Source: Pelagimonas phthalicica (GTDB lineage Bacteria > Pseudomonadota > Alphaproteobacteria > Rhodobacterales > Rhodobacteraceae). Taken from it: DNA of 64,000 nucleotides. The notes beneath the pieces were generated by a model that was not told the DNA's origin, ran no database searches, and was given only the letters and a program-made list of their open reading frames with translations. The stretch lies in assembly GCF_004364805.1 (NCBI RefSeq), contig NZ_SOAP01000001.1:310001-374000 (forward strand), read 5' to 3'. Within the stretch, counting starts at the first letter, position 1. The number at the start of each line of letters is the position of its first letter. This document shows, piece by piece, positions 24,129 through 33,568 of this stretch. Made by a program: the position numbers and the translations under genes.

Positions 24129-25298
24129 TTAGTAGATCTCAAACAGCCCGGCTGCGCCCATGCCGCCAGCAATGCACATGCTGACAACCCCGGTTTTGGC
24201 ACCACGCCGCTTGCCTTCGAACAACAGATGTCCGGCCAGTCGGGCCCCTGTCATGCCAAAGGGGTGCCCAATCGCGATGGACCCGCCGTTCACATTCAGT
24301 TTCTCGGGGTCAATGCCCAGCTTGCGCTGGCAGTACAGCGCTTGGCTGGCAAAGGCCTCGTTGATTTCCCAAAGGTCGATATCATCGACAGACAGCCCGT
24401 GACGCTCCAACAGACGCGGCACAGCAAAGACCGGGCCGATACCCATTTCATCGGGGCCACAGCCCGCCACGGCAAAACCTTTGAACGCGCCCAGTGGTTC
24501 AAGCCCGCGACGTTCAGCTTCACCGGCTTCCATCAGGATCAAACCCGCCGCCCCATCCGACAGTTGCGATGCGTTACCGGCAGTCACACAACCGCCTTCG
24601 CGAACTGTGTTCAGCCCAGCCAGACCGTCCAATGTGGTGCCGGGGCGGTTGCATTCGTCCCGATCAACCGTGACCTCTTTCTGAGAAACGTCGCCGGTTT
24701 CACGATCTTTCACTGCCATGACCGTCTGCATCGGAATGATTTCGTCGGCGAATTTTCCGGCCTCTTGCGCGGCAGCAATGCGTTGCTGCGACACAAGGCT
24801 AAAGGCATCCTGATCTTCGCGGCTGACACTGTAACGTTCCCCAACCAGATCAGCGGTTTCGATCATGGTGTGATATGTCTCGGGCATGCGCTGCATCAGG
24901 GTCGGTTCCGGCACGCGGCGGATCTTGGCCTGGATCAGGCTGATGCTTTCGACACCGCCCGCGATCTGAGGGCCCGAGCCTTCGCGAATGGCGCTGGCCG
25001 CTGTGGCCACCGCCTGCAGCCCCGAGGCACAAAAGCGGCTGACCGTTTGCCCGGCCGAGCTTTTGTCGAGCCCGGCCAGCAACCCTGCCTGACGGGCGAC
25101 ATTGCCGCCGGTCTCGGATTCAGGGTAGCCGCAACCGATCACCACATCTTCGATGGCATCCGCCTCAAGGCCAGTGCGCGCCATCAGGCTTTCGATCACA
25201 TGCGCCGTCATCGTGGCCCCATGTGTCTGGTTGAATGAGCCGCGGAAGGATTTTGCCAATCCGGTCCGTCCAGCTGCGACGATCACCGCTTCTCTCAT
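24129..25298 (-). CDS. Acetyl-CoA acyltransferase (thiolase)
   Basis: A 389-residue thiolase of standard length. The nucleophile is Cys90 in S-R-F-C-A-S-G-L-Q-A, the histidine lies in G-H-P-F-G-M-T-G-A-R (about 345) and the second cysteine in C-I-A-G-G-M-G near 378. N-E-A-F-A is also present. It cleaves 3-oxoacyl-CoA to acetyl-CoA and a shortened acyl-CoA. The ATG overlaps the stop of the FadJ-like gene upstream (ATGA), so the two beta-oxidation steps are translated together. PimB is the closest functional analogue in a pim-type operon. Degradative rather than biosynthetic use is inferred from context. Confidence 0.93.
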   Translation of the reverse strand: MREAVIVAAGRTGLAKSFRGSFNQTHGATMTAHVIESLMARTGLEADAIEDVVIGCGYPESETGGNVARQAGLLAGLDKSSAGQTVSRFCASGLQAVATAASAIREGSGPQIAGGVESISLIQAKIRRVPEPTLMQRMPETYHTMIETADLVGERYSVSREDQDAFSLVSQQRIAAAQEAGKFADEIIPMQTVMAVKDRETGDVSQKEVTVDRDECNRPGTTLDGLAGLNTVREGGCVTAGNASQLSDGAAGLILMEAGEAERRGLEPLGAFKGFAVAGCGPDEMGIGPVFAVPRLLERHGLSVDDIDLWEINEAFASQALYCQRKLGIDPEKLNVNGGSIAIGHPFGMTGARLAGHLLFEGKRRGAKTGVVSMCIAGGMGAAGLFEIY

Positions 25299-27376
25299 GC
25301 TGCGGCCTCCTTGTTCAGATCTTCGAAATTACGTCCCTCGGCCACCAGTTGTTCCAACAACGGGGCCGGTTGCCAGAAATAGGCGTCCTCTTGGGCAAAG
25401 CTTCTGATGTCTTCCAGCAACGCCGGAAGCCCTTGCAAGTCTGCCCATTTCAGCGGGCCACCATTATAGCGCGGAAAACCATAGCCAAAGAGCAGAACCA
25501 TATCGACATCCAGCGGGCGGCGGGCAATACCTTCGCCCAGGATCTTGGCGGCCTCATTAACCATGGCGGCCATATAACGGCGCAAGATCTGGTCGTCGCT
25601 ATAGCCTTTGTCGGTCAGGCCCAATTCGGCGCGTTCGGCCTGGATCAGAGGCATCACGTCAGGGTTGGGCGATTTGGCGCGTCCGTCATAGACGTAATAG
25701 CCCCGCCCGGTTTTCTGGCCGAAATGCCCATCCTCACACAGCTTGTCCGCATAGGTCGGCACCCTTTCGCGCGCGTCACGCGTGGGGGCCAGGCGTTTGC
25801 GGTTGGCCCAGCCAATGTCTAGCCCTGCCAAATCCGAAACCGCAAAGGGCCCCATAGCAAAACCAAAGCCCTCCATGACCTTATCAATCTGATAGGGGCT
25901 GGCCCCGTCCAGGATCAGGTGGTCTGCACAACTGCGATAGGTGTTGAGAATTCGGTTGCCGATGAAGCCGTCACAGACGCCGGACCGTACCGAGATCTTG
26001 CCTAGCCGCTTGCCCAGCGCAAAGCCTGTAGCCACCACATCCGGCGCGGTTTCCTTGCCAACCACGACCTCAAGCAGCTTCATCACATGGGCGGGGCTAA
26101 AGAAGTGCAGCCCGATCACATCTGCCGGGCGCGAAGTGCTGGCAGCGATTTCATCCACGTTCAGATAAGACGTGTTAGAGGCCAGGATCGCCCCGGCTTT
26201 GGCGACGGTATCAAGCTTGCCAAACACCTCTTTCTTGACGTCCATGTTTTCAAACACGGCCTCGATGATCAGATCCGCATTGGACAATGCCACGTAGTCG
26301 GTTGCGCAGGTCAGGGCGTCGTTGAGGATGTGGTCATGTTTGTCTTGTTCAATCTTACCGCGTTTCAACGCACCAGACAGATTGCCCGCAATGCGCCCCT
26401 TGGCGGCCTCGGCAGCCTCGGCTGTCATTTCGATCAAGACGACATGCAGGCCTGACAGCAGCGCCGCCGTGGCAATGCCCGCGCCCATTGTGCCCCCGCC
26501 AATGACGCCAATTTCGGCAACGTCACGCGGCGCGACGCCCTGAAGCTCGGGCAGCTTGCTGACTTGACGTTCGCCAAAAAAGGCGTGGATCATGCCTTGG
26601 CGCTGATCGGTTTTCATCAACTCCATAAACAGGCGACGCTCTTCGGCCAGCCCCTCTGAGAAGTCCATGCGGGTTGCCGCCTCGACCGCGTCCACCGCCA
26701 CAACGGGTGATATCTGCCCGCGTGATTTCTTGCGAACCGCGTCACGTGCTGCGTCAAAATCAATGGCATCGGGAACGGGCAGCGCGCTTACGGGGCGCAC
26801 TTGGGCGTTTTGCCCGATCAATTCCTGCGCATAGGCCAAGCCGATCTCAAGCGGATCGCCGGTTTCGATCTTGTCGATAATGCCAAGGGTCAGCGCCTTA
26901 TCGGCCCCGATGGGTCGGCCGGAGGTCATCATGTCAATAGCGGCCGCATGACCAATCAAACGCGGCAATCGCTGCGTGGCCCCTGCCCCCGGGATCAGCC
27001 CCAAATGCACTTCGGGCAGACCCATTTTTGCCGTCGGCACCGCAACGCGGTAATGGCATCCCAGCGCGACCTCCAATCCCCCCCCCAAGGCGGTACCGTG
27101 CATGGCTGCGATGACAGGAACGGCGCTGGCTTCGACAATATTGCAAACGTCTGGCAGGTAAGGCTCGAGCGGCGTTTTCCCGAATTCCCGGATATCGGCG
27201 CCAGCAAACCATGTGCGCCCCTCGCCATAGATCACGATGGCTTTGGCACCGTCTTCGTTTGCGCGGGCAACCCCGTCAACCAGACCTTGGCGCACCGTCT
27301 GTCCCAGGGCATTCACGGGCGGGTTATCGGCCTTAAGAACCGCGATATCCCCTTGTCTTTCATAGTGAATGGTCAT
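25295..27376 (-). CDS. Bifunctional enoyl-CoA hydratase / 3-hydroxyacyl-CoA dehydrogenase (FadJ/PimF-like)
   Basis: A 693-residue fusion. Residues about 1-190 are a crotonase domain ([10 protein letters not shown] near 55; [13 protein letters not shown] near 93). Residues about 290-480 are the NAD-binding dehydrogenase domain beginning [13 protein letters not shown]. The remainder is the C-terminal dimerisation region with G-F-I-G-N-R and G-R-G-Y-Y-V-Y. It hydrates enoyl-CoA and oxidises the 3-hydroxy product. It is the first catabolic gene after iclR, 11 bases away, and overlaps the thiolase gene. Its size fits FadJ and PimF proteins. Confidence 0.93.
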   Translation of the reverse strand: MTIHYERQGDIAVLKADNPPVNALGQTVRQGLVDGVARANEDGAKAIVIYGEGRTWFAGADIREFGKTPLEPYLPDVCNIVEASAVPVIAAMHGTALGGGLEVALGCHYRVAVPTAKMGLPEVHLGLIPGAGATQRLPRLIGHAAAIDMMTSGRPIGADKALTLGIIDKIETGDPLEIGLAYAQELIGQNAQVRPVSALPVPDAIDFDAARDAVRKKSRGQISPVVAVDAVEAATRMDFSEGLAEERRLFMELMKTDQRQGMIHAFFGERQVSKLPELQGVAPRDVAEIGVIGGGTMGAGIATAALLSGLHVVLIEMTAEAAEAAKGRIAGNLSGALKRGKIEQDKHDHILNDALTCATDYVALSNADLIIEAVFENMDVKKEVFGKLDTVAKAGAILASNTSYLNVDEIAASTSRPADVIGLHFFSPAHVMKLLEVVVGKETAPDVVATGFALGKRLGKISVRSGVCDGFIGNRILNTYRSCADHLILDGASPYQIDKVMEGFGFAMGPFAVSDLAGLDIGWANRKRLAPTRDARERVPTYADKLCEDGHFGQKTGRGYYVYDGRAKSPNPDVMPLIQAERAELGLTDKGYSDDQILRRYMAAMVNEAAKILGEGIARRPLDVDMVLLFGYGFPRYNGGPLKWADLQGLPALLEDIRSFAQEDAYFWQPAPLLEQLVAEGRNFEDLNKEAAA

Positions 27377-27387
27377 GTCACTCTTTT

Positions 27388-28149
27388 CTATGCTCTCAAT
27401 TGATCCAAGGCCCGCGGGCCCCCGGTTTTGTTTTCCAAATCCTGCATCGCATTGCGCAGCATCGGCCCAACCTCGGTCAGAATGCGATTATCTGTCAGCT
27501 CTTCGGGGGTGGCCCCGCAGCCAAACACCACCGGTTCCCCAAGGTCCGAAGCGTAAAACGGGCGCGACACGGCATTGACCGTTTTGGAGTAACGCGCCTC
27601 GCCCTGCACAAAGACAAAGCCACGCGCCGCCAATTGCTGTTGGGCTTCCTCGCGTTGGGCGTGCAATTCGGCATCCGGATCCAGCGCCTGAAACCGCTCG
27701 GCATTCAGCGCCGCCAAAAAGGCCTGCCCGGTCGATGACCGCGACATGGGCACACGGTTCCCGGTCTCAAGCCAGATCGAGCTGGCATTGCGTGGCCGCC
27801 AGGTGCGCACAAGGGTCATGGAATGCCCATCTCGCACCGCCATCAACACAAGCGTCTGACTGGTATTGGCCAATTCCTGCATCGGACCATTGGCCAAATC
27901 CAGAAAACTGGCCGACATCTGCGCAACACTGGCCAAGGCCAAAGCCGCCGGCCCAAGCCGCAACAGATTGCCGTTTTGGCTGAGATAGCCCAACTCCTTC
28001 AAGGTATAGGTCAGCCGGGTGATGGTCGCAGGCGACAAACCTGTGCGCTCGACAATCTGACTATGGCTCAATCCATCATCGCTGATACGAAACGCCCGCA
28101 AAACGGAAAGCCCCCGCGCCAGAGTGTTGGCAAATTTTCGATCGGTCAT
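27388..28149 (-). CDS. IclR-family transcriptional regulator
   Basis: A 253-residue regulator with an N-terminal winged helix (G-L-S-V-L-R-A-F near 13; T-G-L-S-P-A-T-I-T-R-L-T-Y-T-L near 36-50) and a C-terminal IclR effector domain (about 80-245). The gene is embedded between dctM (9-base gap) and the FadJ-like gene (11-base gap), so it is co-transcribed with the pathway it probably controls and would be self-regulated. The inverted repeat just upstream of dctP is a candidate operator. The effector is likely the imported acid or its CoA ester; repression or activation cannot be told from sequence. Confidence 0.9.
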   Translation of the reverse strand: MTDRKFANTLARGLSVLRAFRISDDGLSHSQIVERTGLSPATITRLTYTLKELGYLSQNGNLLRLGPAALALASVAQMSASFLDLANGPMQELANTSQTLVLMAVRDGHSMTLVRTWRPRNASSIWLETGNRVPMSRSSTGQAFLAALNAERFQALDPDAELHAQREEAQQQLAARGFVFVQGEARYSKTVNAVSRPFYASDLGEPVVFGCGATPEELTDNRILTEVGPMLRNAMQDLENKTGGPRALDQLRA

Positions 28150-28158
28150 GGGGCCTCC

Positions 28159-29496
28159 TCACATACTCGTTGGTATCAACAAAGAGATAACCGGGAAGGC
28201 CATGATGAGCAAAAGCACGATCAAGTCGACGGACAGAAAACGCGCAATCCCGGCAAAAATGCGATCCAGCGGTGCGTCCTTGCCAACCACACCCGCGATG
28301 ACAAAGACATTGAGCCCGACAGGCGGAGTGATCAATCCGATCTCCAGCAATTTGATGATGACAACACCAAACCAGATCAGATCCAACCCGTAACCTTCGA
28401 CCAGCGGCACCATCAGCGGCAGGGTCAGGACCATGATGCCAATCGGATCAAGGAACATGCCCAGCAGCAGGTAAATGACCGCAATTGCCGCCATAAGGGC
28501 GAAAACCGAAAGCTCGGCATCAGAAACAAAGCTGACCAGTTTTGGCGCGACCCCCGTCAAAGCGATGAAGGCGACAAAGATCTTGGCACTGGCCGCAATG
28601 ATAAAGATGCCCGCAGTCTGAATGCAGGTCTCTTTGAGGGAGTCCCAAAGATCGGACCAGTTCAGCGTTTTCTGTGCAAATCCAACTGCAACGGCCAAGG
28701 AAACCGAAACAGCGGCAGCTTCGGTCGCGGTAAAGACACCGCCATAGATGCCGCCGACGATCACAACAAAAAGCAAAAGCGCGGGCCAGGCTTTGATCGC
28801 GGCCTGCATGCGTTCCTTGTTGGAATAGTGAATGCCGGAATCCGGCGCGATGCTTGGGTCGCGATGCACCCAGACGGCGACAACCAACACGAACCCGGCC
28901 AAGGTCAGTAGCCCAGGCAGAACACCGGCCAAAAACAGTTTCGAGACCGAGGTTTCGGTAAAGATACCGTAAATGATGAACAGAACCGACGGCGGAATGA
29001 GCGAGCCCAGAGTCCCCCCCGCCGCCACCGAGGCTGTGGCCAAACGGTTGTCATAGCCCATACGCAGCATTTCGGGCGTACAGATCCGCCCCATGGTCGA
29101 AGCGCAAGCAATCGAGCTGCCGGTAATCGCTGAAAAGCCACCGCAGCCGACAATAGAGGCCATGGCCACCCCGCCGCGCAGACGTGTGAGCCAGACCTTG
29201 GCGGCTTCGTAGATATTGGTCGTGATCCCGGCGCGATAGGCGACATGGCCCAAGGCAACGAAAAGCGGGATCATGGACAGGTTATAATTGTGAACCAGGT
29301 CAAAGGCGTTGGAAAACACCATCGACGTGGTCGGGCGCACCGCGCGTTCCGGGGCAAAGGCTCCGGTCCGGGTGGCAAAGATGATAAACGTGCCCAGCGT
29401 CGACGCGCTGGCCAAGGCAAAGGCGATTGGCACACGAATGGCCAACATCCCCAGCACGGCGGCAAAGGCGATAAGCCCGATTGTTGCTCCGTCCAT
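28159..29496 (-). CDS. dctM: TRAP transporter large permease (DctM)
   Basis: A 445-residue membrane protein of about twelve segments, the ion-coupled translocation subunit of a TRAP transporter. The block A-A-G-G-T-L-G-S-L-I-P-P-S-V (about 156-169) and the near-C-terminal G-L-I-T-P-P-V-G-L-N-V-F-V are DctM signatures. It works with the Q subunit and the periplasmic P subunit, using a sodium or proton gradient. The ATG follows the dctQ stop by two bases, and it precedes iclR and the beta-oxidation genes, which suggests the substrate is an organic acid degraded by that pathway. Confidence 0.94.
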   Translation of the reverse strand: MDGATIGLIAFAAVLGMLAIRVPIAFALASASTLGTFIIFATRTGAFAPERAVRPTTSMVFSNAFDLVHNYNLSMIPLFVALGHVAYRAGITTNIYEAAKVWLTRLRGGVAMASIVGCGGFSAITGSSIACASTMGRICTPEMLRMGYDNRLATASVAAGGTLGSLIPPSVLFIIYGIFTETSVSKLFLAGVLPGLLTLAGFVLVVAVWVHRDPSIAPDSGIHYSNKERMQAAIKAWPALLLFVVIVGGIYGGVFTATEAAAVSVSLAVAVGFAQKTLNWSDLWDSLKETCIQTAGIFIIAASAKIFVAFIALTGVAPKLVSFVSDAELSVFALMAAIAVIYLLLGMFLDPIGIMVLTLPLMVPLVEGYGLDLIWFGVVIIKLLEIGLITPPVGLNVFVIAGVVGKDAPLDRIFAGIARFLSVDLIVLLLIMAFPVISLLIPTSM

Positions 29497-29498
29497 GA

Positions 29499-29978
29499 TT
29501 ATGCCTCTTCATTGCGCAGAAATGCGCGTGTGTCTTCGATTAGCACCAACAGAAGCCGCAGCCAGCAGGCGCTCATTGCCAGGAAAAAGACCAAGCGGCC
29601 CGGCCATTTCGGCAAAGACAGATCGCCGAAAAAGAAGCTGCCCTTGCTCCAGGTTGCCGCCAGCTCGCGCCATCCAGCATAGACCATCGGTGCCAGAGCC
29701 AGCAGGCCAATGACCCAGCCGATCAGGATCAACCCTTGGGTCACGCGGGGCGGCAAGCGGTTGGTCAGCACTTCGACGCAAACATGGGCACGCTGAGCAG
29801 TTACCACCGCAAGCGGCAACAGAATGCCAGCCACCATCAATTCGCGCACCAACACGACGCTATCAGGCAACGAGGTGCCAAACAGGCGCAGGATAACGTT
29901 GACGGTGATCATCGCCCCCATGACCAGCACGGCCAGGGCTGCCAGCCCCAGCAACAGGCTTTCGACTTTCTTGAGCAC
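29499..29978 (-). CDS. dctQ: TRAP transporter small permease (DctQ)
   Basis: A 159-residue protein with four membrane segments typical of DctQ. R-E-L-M-V-A-G-I-L-L-P-L-A (about 45-57) and the tail with L-L-L-V-L-I-E-D-T are recognisable. It stabilises the DctM subunit. The start codon is GTG at 29978, with AAGG about ten bases upstream; no ATG is available before the first membrane segment. It lies 11 bases after dctP and 2 bases before dctM in a P-Q-M gene order. Confidence 0.9.
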   Translation of the reverse strand: MLKKVESLLLGLAALAVLVMGAMITVNVILRLFGTSLPDSVVLVRELMVAGILLPLAVVTAQRAHVCVEVLTNRLPPRVTQGLILIGWVIGLLALAPMVYAGWRELAATWSKGSFFFGDLSLPKWPGRLVFFLAMSACWLRLLLVLIEDTRAFLRNEEA

Positions 29979-29989
29979 GTCAGATGACC

Positions 29990-31039
29990 TTACTGGCGAT
30001 CCCAGGGGTAACCCTTTTCGTCGCGCTCGGCGGTGTATTTTGCCAGCAGACCACGATAGACCTCAAGCGTCGCAGCGCCATCCAGGCCCGCCTTGCCCGC
30101 TGTTTCGATCCAGGCGTCAACATAGGGTTGGCCGCGCTCGATCAGCTTGGCGCGTTCGGCCTCGGGCAGTTCAATGACTTCCAGACCTTGCGCTTTCATG
30201 TCCTCGATCGCCTTGGCATTGGCCCCGGTCAGGATCTGACCAAAGTAATCCACCATGTCCGACCCGGTGCTCAGCAGCAATTCCTGCTGATCGGCACTGA
30301 GCGCATCAAAGGCATCTTTGTTCATGAACGTGCCAACGCCGCCAACTTGCCCCCAATTCAACAAGGTATAGCTGTCCATGACCTCGGCTTGTTTCAGCGC
30401 GGAGACGGCGTAGGAATAACCCTGCGAACAGTCGATCAAACCGCTATCCAAACCCTGATATGCGTCATAGATCGACATGCGAACCATGTTGGCCCCCATT
30501 TCACCGAACACCTTGCCGTAGGCTCCAACGCCGCGCACTTTTAGACCGTCAATGTCGTCGGCGGTCCGGATCGCAGCCCCTTTGCATCCGATATTGACCT
30601 GGCTTGTGGTGAAGGTGCCGATATAGACAAGGTTCTTGTCATCCAGAATGGCCTTGACCGCTGCATTGGTGCGAAACAACTCATCCGTGGCGCGCATACC
30701 AACCCAGGCATCCGGGTTATCCAGAGGCAGGTCCGCAATTCCGTAGCTGGCGAATTCCTGCGGGTAATAGACCGAAATCACGGTGCCCATATCGGCCACG
30801 CCATCATGGATCGATTGCAGCGCCGCGTTGGCTTTGAACAGGGCACCGCCCCACTGCACATCAATCCGCATATCCCCCTCGGACCGCTCAGCAACCTGAT
30901 CGGCAAACCACTGGATTGCCTTGGCGCGCGCGCCTCGGTTCGGGCCCGCCTCTCCGTGGATCAAAACAGTTTCCGCAGAAACAGCGCCTGCGGCCAAGGT
31001 TGTAACGGCCGCGCAAAGTGCGGCTTTCAAATTTCGCAT
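29990..31039 (-). CDS. dctP: TRAP transporter substrate-binding protein (DctP)
   Basis: A 349-residue periplasmic protein with a signal peptide (about 1-22, ending V-S-A). The DctP-family fold is indicated by G-D-M-R-I-D-V-Q-W-G-G-A-L-F (about 54-67) and the ligand-arginine region G-L-K-V-R-G-V-G-A-Y-G-K-V-F-G-E-M-G-A. It is the first gene of the eleven-gene operon, with a GGGAGGA site before its ATG and an inverted repeat 20 bases further up. A carboxylate ligand is expected from the conserved arginine. Linkage to a pim-like route makes a dicarboxylate or similar acid the leading guess. Confidence 0.93.
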   Translation of the reverse strand: MRNLKAALCAAVTTLAAGAVSAETVLIHGEAGPNRGARAKAIQWFADQVAERSEGDMRIDVQWGGALFKANAALQSIHDGVADMGTVISVYYPQEFASYGIADLPLDNPDAWVGMRATDELFRTNAAVKAILDDKNLVYIGTFTTSQVNIGCKGAAIRTADDIDGLKVRGVGAYGKVFGEMGANMVRMSIYDAYQGLDSGLIDCSQGYSYAVSALKQAEVMDSYTLLNWGQVGGVGTFMNKDAFDALSADQQELLLSTGSDMVDYFGQILTGANAKAIEDMKAQGLEVIELPEAERAKLIERGQPYVDAWIETAGKAGLDGAATLEVYRGLLAKYTAERDEKGYPWDRQ

Positions 31040-31059
31040 GAAATCCTCCCAGTTTCACT

Positions 31060-31073
31060 ATGCAAAATTGCAT
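31060..31073. promoter_or_regulatory. Inverted repeat in the dctP promoter region, candidate IclR operator
   Basis: ATGCAA-AA-TTGCAT is a perfect dyad 20 bases upstream of the dctP ATG. On the minus strand it is flanked by direct repeats of GTGAAA. The position over the likely promoter of the operon suits an operator for the operon-encoded IclR protein. Confidence 0.45.
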
Positions 31074-31726
31074 TTCACTTTTGATCCTGACGAGTCCCGC
31101 GCTACTTTTCAAGGCTGTTTTTTTCGTTTCACCCTGAGCTTGCGCGTAGAGGTCAAAAATCTACAAATACTTTCAGGATCTTACCCACCACTTTACATCC
31201 CAAACATTTTGAGTTGGCGAATTTACAAGTTGAAGGCTCCAGCAAGGAGCGAGCGGATCGAAGTATCCAAATTGAACCAATCTCTCAACTTTGACGGGAA
31301 ACACGTTGAAAGTAATGGCTTTTCGAGGCCTGCCCTCGGCGGCAAAGGCCACGCTCTACATAACGCAGTTCTGCGACTTGTACTTTTCCGACCATTCATG
31401 GGATTCGCCGCATGGAGAAAACTCTGAGCAGGTCGGTTTTGTGAAAATCCTTCAGCTCTATCTGCAAATACTGACGTCAAAAAATCGCACCTATGCAAGC
31501 TTAATGTTGGCCGCAGAAGTAGCAGGTGCAAGTGATTAACCTAGCATACACCTCAACAGAGGCAACTAACGCAATGAAGCCAATTTGAAAACCCCGACAT
31601 CCACAGTTTTATCCACAGGCGCGTTCTCTCGCGGTGCTGAGCGGTCGTGTGGCGCATATCTCCGCTTGTCTTTTGTTGCGCGAACAGACACATCGAAACC
31701 CAATCCCTACGAATGGATATCTGCGC
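31074..31726. other. Unassigned intergenic region between dctP and waaA
   Basis: About 650 bases between divergent genes with no gene I can support. It is more AT-rich than its surroundings. Contents seen: the probable dctP promoter near the left end, a short hairpin (GCTCC-AGCAA-GGAGC near 31236), and one consensus DnaA box TTATCCACA at 31609-31617 near a second ATCCACA. A plus-strand frame of 82 codons (31291-31539, TTG start) resembles nothing I know and has no clear ribosome site. Remnant coding sequence, a small RNA or long leaders are all possible. Confidence 0.5.
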
Positions 31727-32944
31727 GTGCTGCTATATCGCTTCCTCATCAGCCTGTTTTCCGCGATTTCGCTGGCCAAAGGCCCGGTGCGCGCGCGATT
31801 GGGGCGCGATACCCAACCGATCCCTGCGGGCCCCCATGTCTGGCTGCACGGCGCGTCCAATGGTGAGCTAGCGTCCTTCCGGCCAATTCTGGAGGAGCTG
31901 ATCAAGGACCAGCCAAGCATCAATTGGCTGGTGACAAGCAACACGGAAACGGCCCGCGATATGGTCGCCTCTTGGGCTCTGGATCGCGTTTCGCCCCGTT
32001 TGGCGCCGCTGGATCTAAGCTGGGTCACACGCGACATGATCCGGCAATGGAACGTCCAAGCCCATATCACTTTGGAGTCCGAAATCTGGCCACACCGCAT
32101 CTTAAACTGCCCCGGCCCGGTCCTGATCCTGGGCGCACGGATGAGCGCGGGGACAGCAAAAGGCTGGTGCAAGCTCGGCAGGTTGCCAGCCCGGGTGCTT
32201 GGCAAGGTCTCCCTCGCGTTAGCACAGGATGCGGCCAGCCAATCCCGCCTCTTGGAGTTGGGCCTGAGCACACAGGCAAGCGGCCCGGTCATGGATCTGA
32301 AGTCTCTTTATGCCGCCTCAGGCCTCACACCGGACCCGCAGCTTATAGCCGCCTTTTCACGATCACAAACTTGGCTGGCCGCCTCGACCCATGAGGGTGA
32401 TGAAGAGGTTGTCTTGGAGGCTCATGCCTTGGCCCTGCAGGACAGGCCCGACACAAAACTGATTCTGGCCCCCCGCCACCCAAAGCGCGCGCAAGAGATC
32501 GCAGACATGATCCGCGCGCGAGGGTTCAACACTGCCCGGCGTAGTACCGGAGAGCCGCCAAACAAAGACGGGCGGCAGATTTACCTGGCGGACACGATGG
32601 GCGAAATGGCGCTTTGGTACCAACTGGCAGGGCGGGTGTTTATCGGCGGCAGCCTGAGCGACAGAGGCGGTCACACGCCATATGAACCTGCGACCTTTGC
32701 CTCGGCAATCCTGCACGGACCGGATATGCGGAATTTCAGCGCTGCGAGCCAGCGCTTGAAAACCAACAATGCCGCCATCCAGATTGAAACGGCGCATGAC
32801 CTGGCCCAAGCGCTGCTATGCTTGGCCCCGGAAGACATGCAAATCGCCGCCGGGCAGGCTGCCAAAGACGCGCTCAAGTCGGACCTGAACCTAGACGAGC
32901 TCTGCCAAACCATCGCGAAAATCATCGCTGCCCCAACGGAATGA
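31727..32944 (+). CDS. waaA: 3-deoxy-D-manno-octulosonic acid (Kdo) transferase
   Basis: A 405-residue GT30 glycosyltransferase that adds Kdo to lipid A precursor at the inner membrane. H-G-A-S-N-G-E-L-A-S holds the catalytic glutamate, L-E-S-E-I-W-P (about 107) and G-G-H-T-P-Y-E-P-A (about 310) are donor-site motifs, and an N-terminal hydrophobic segment anchors it. The start is uncertain: GTG at 31727 gives a normal N-terminus (M-L-L-Y-R-F), while the open frame extends to a GTG at 31634 with 31 unconvincing residues. Neither has a strong ribosome site. Variants such as A-S-N-G-E for the more usual V-S-V-G-E make it a divergent member. Confidence 0.88.
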   Translation: MLLYRFLISLFSAISLAKGPVRARLGRDTQPIPAGPHVWLHGASNGELASFRPILEELIKDQPSINWLVTSNTETARDMVASWALDRVSPRLAPLDLSWVTRDMIRQWNVQAHITLESEIWPHRILNCPGPVLILGARMSAGTAKGWCKLGRLPARVLGKVSLALAQDAASQSRLLELGLSTQASGPVMDLKSLYAASGLTPDPQLIAAFSRSQTWLAASTHEGDEEVVLEAHALALQDRPDTKLILAPRHPKRAQEIADMIRARGFNTARRSTGEPPNKDGRQIYLADTMGEMALWYQLAGRVFIGGSLSDRGGHTPYEPATFASAILHGPDMRNFSAASQRLKTNNAAIQIETAHDLAQALLCLAPEDMQIAAGQAAKDALKSDLNLDELCQTIAKIIAAPTE

Positions 32945-33024
32945 GCCCCTGCGCCCCTTGCGCAGCGTAACGAAATGTTTACCTTTGGCAGGCCGAATGG
33001 AATGACCCTAAACACCCGCTTCCT

Positions 33025-33453
33025 ATGATCCAATACAGCCTAAAATGTGCCAATGGGCACCGTTTCGACAGCTGGTTTCAGTCTGCCTCTGCTTTTGACA
33101 AATTGCAGGGTGCCGGGCACGTGACCTGTGCTGTTTGCGGTTCAAGCGAGGTGGAAAAGGCGCTGATGGCCCCTCGGGTCAACAAAAAGGCTGAGGCGGA
33201 GTCAAACGCAACTGATCTGCGCAGCCCGGAAAGCGCCGCAGAAGAGGCTCTGGCCAAGATCAAGGCGCATGTCGAAGAGAATTCGGACTATGTGGGCAAG
33301 GACTTTGCCTCTGAGGCCCGCGCCATGCATTTGGGCGACAGCCCCGAACGCTCGATCTGGGGCGAAGCCAAGCCGGAAGATGCCAAAGCCCTGATTGATG
33401 ATGGCATTCCGGTTGCCCCCCTACCCTTTGTTCCCAATCGCAAAAGCAACTGA
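33025..33453 (+). CDS. DUF1178 family protein
   Basis: A 142-residue protein. The N-terminal I-Q-Y-S-L-K-C-A-N-G-H-R-F-D-S-W-F and C-A-V-C-G (about 36-40) form the zinc-ribbon-like module of DUF1178, and G-D-S-P-E-R-S-I-W-G-E-A appears near 110. The C-terminus ends in a short proline-rich P-L-P-F-V-P, usual for the family. Function is unknown to me. It lies between waaA and lysC, both on the same strand, separated by 80 and 115 bases, so shared transcription is possible. Confidence 0.87.
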   Translation: MIQYSLKCANGHRFDSWFQSASAFDKLQGAGHVTCAVCGSSEVEKALMAPRVNKKAEAESNATDLRSPESAAEEALAKIKAHVEENSDYVGKDFASEARAMHLGDSPERSIWGEAKPEDAKALIDDGIPVAPLPFVPNRKSN

Positions 33454-33568
33454 TCCTGCAAACCAGCGGGACCTATTTTCTCGTTTCGCCGCGATCCACC
33501 CAATGCACCCTTGCACAAAACCACGTCAGCGCGTACACCCCCGCGCGACCTGACAGGAAAGGTGCATC

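Noticed and set aside
23278-25238. Long plus-strand frames opposite the dehydrogenase and thiolase genes
   Set aside because: They mirror well-supported minus-strand enzymes and have no motifs of their own.
31291-31539. An 82-codon plus-strand frame in the dctP-waaA gap
   Set aside because: It needs a TTG start without a ribosome site and has no recognisable sequence; kept only as part of the intergenic description.
31609-31617. Chromosome replication origin
   Set aside because: Only one consensus DnaA box and one weak neighbour are present, with no box cluster and no dnaA, parAB or hemE-type neighbours; a single box is expected by chance or as a titration site.
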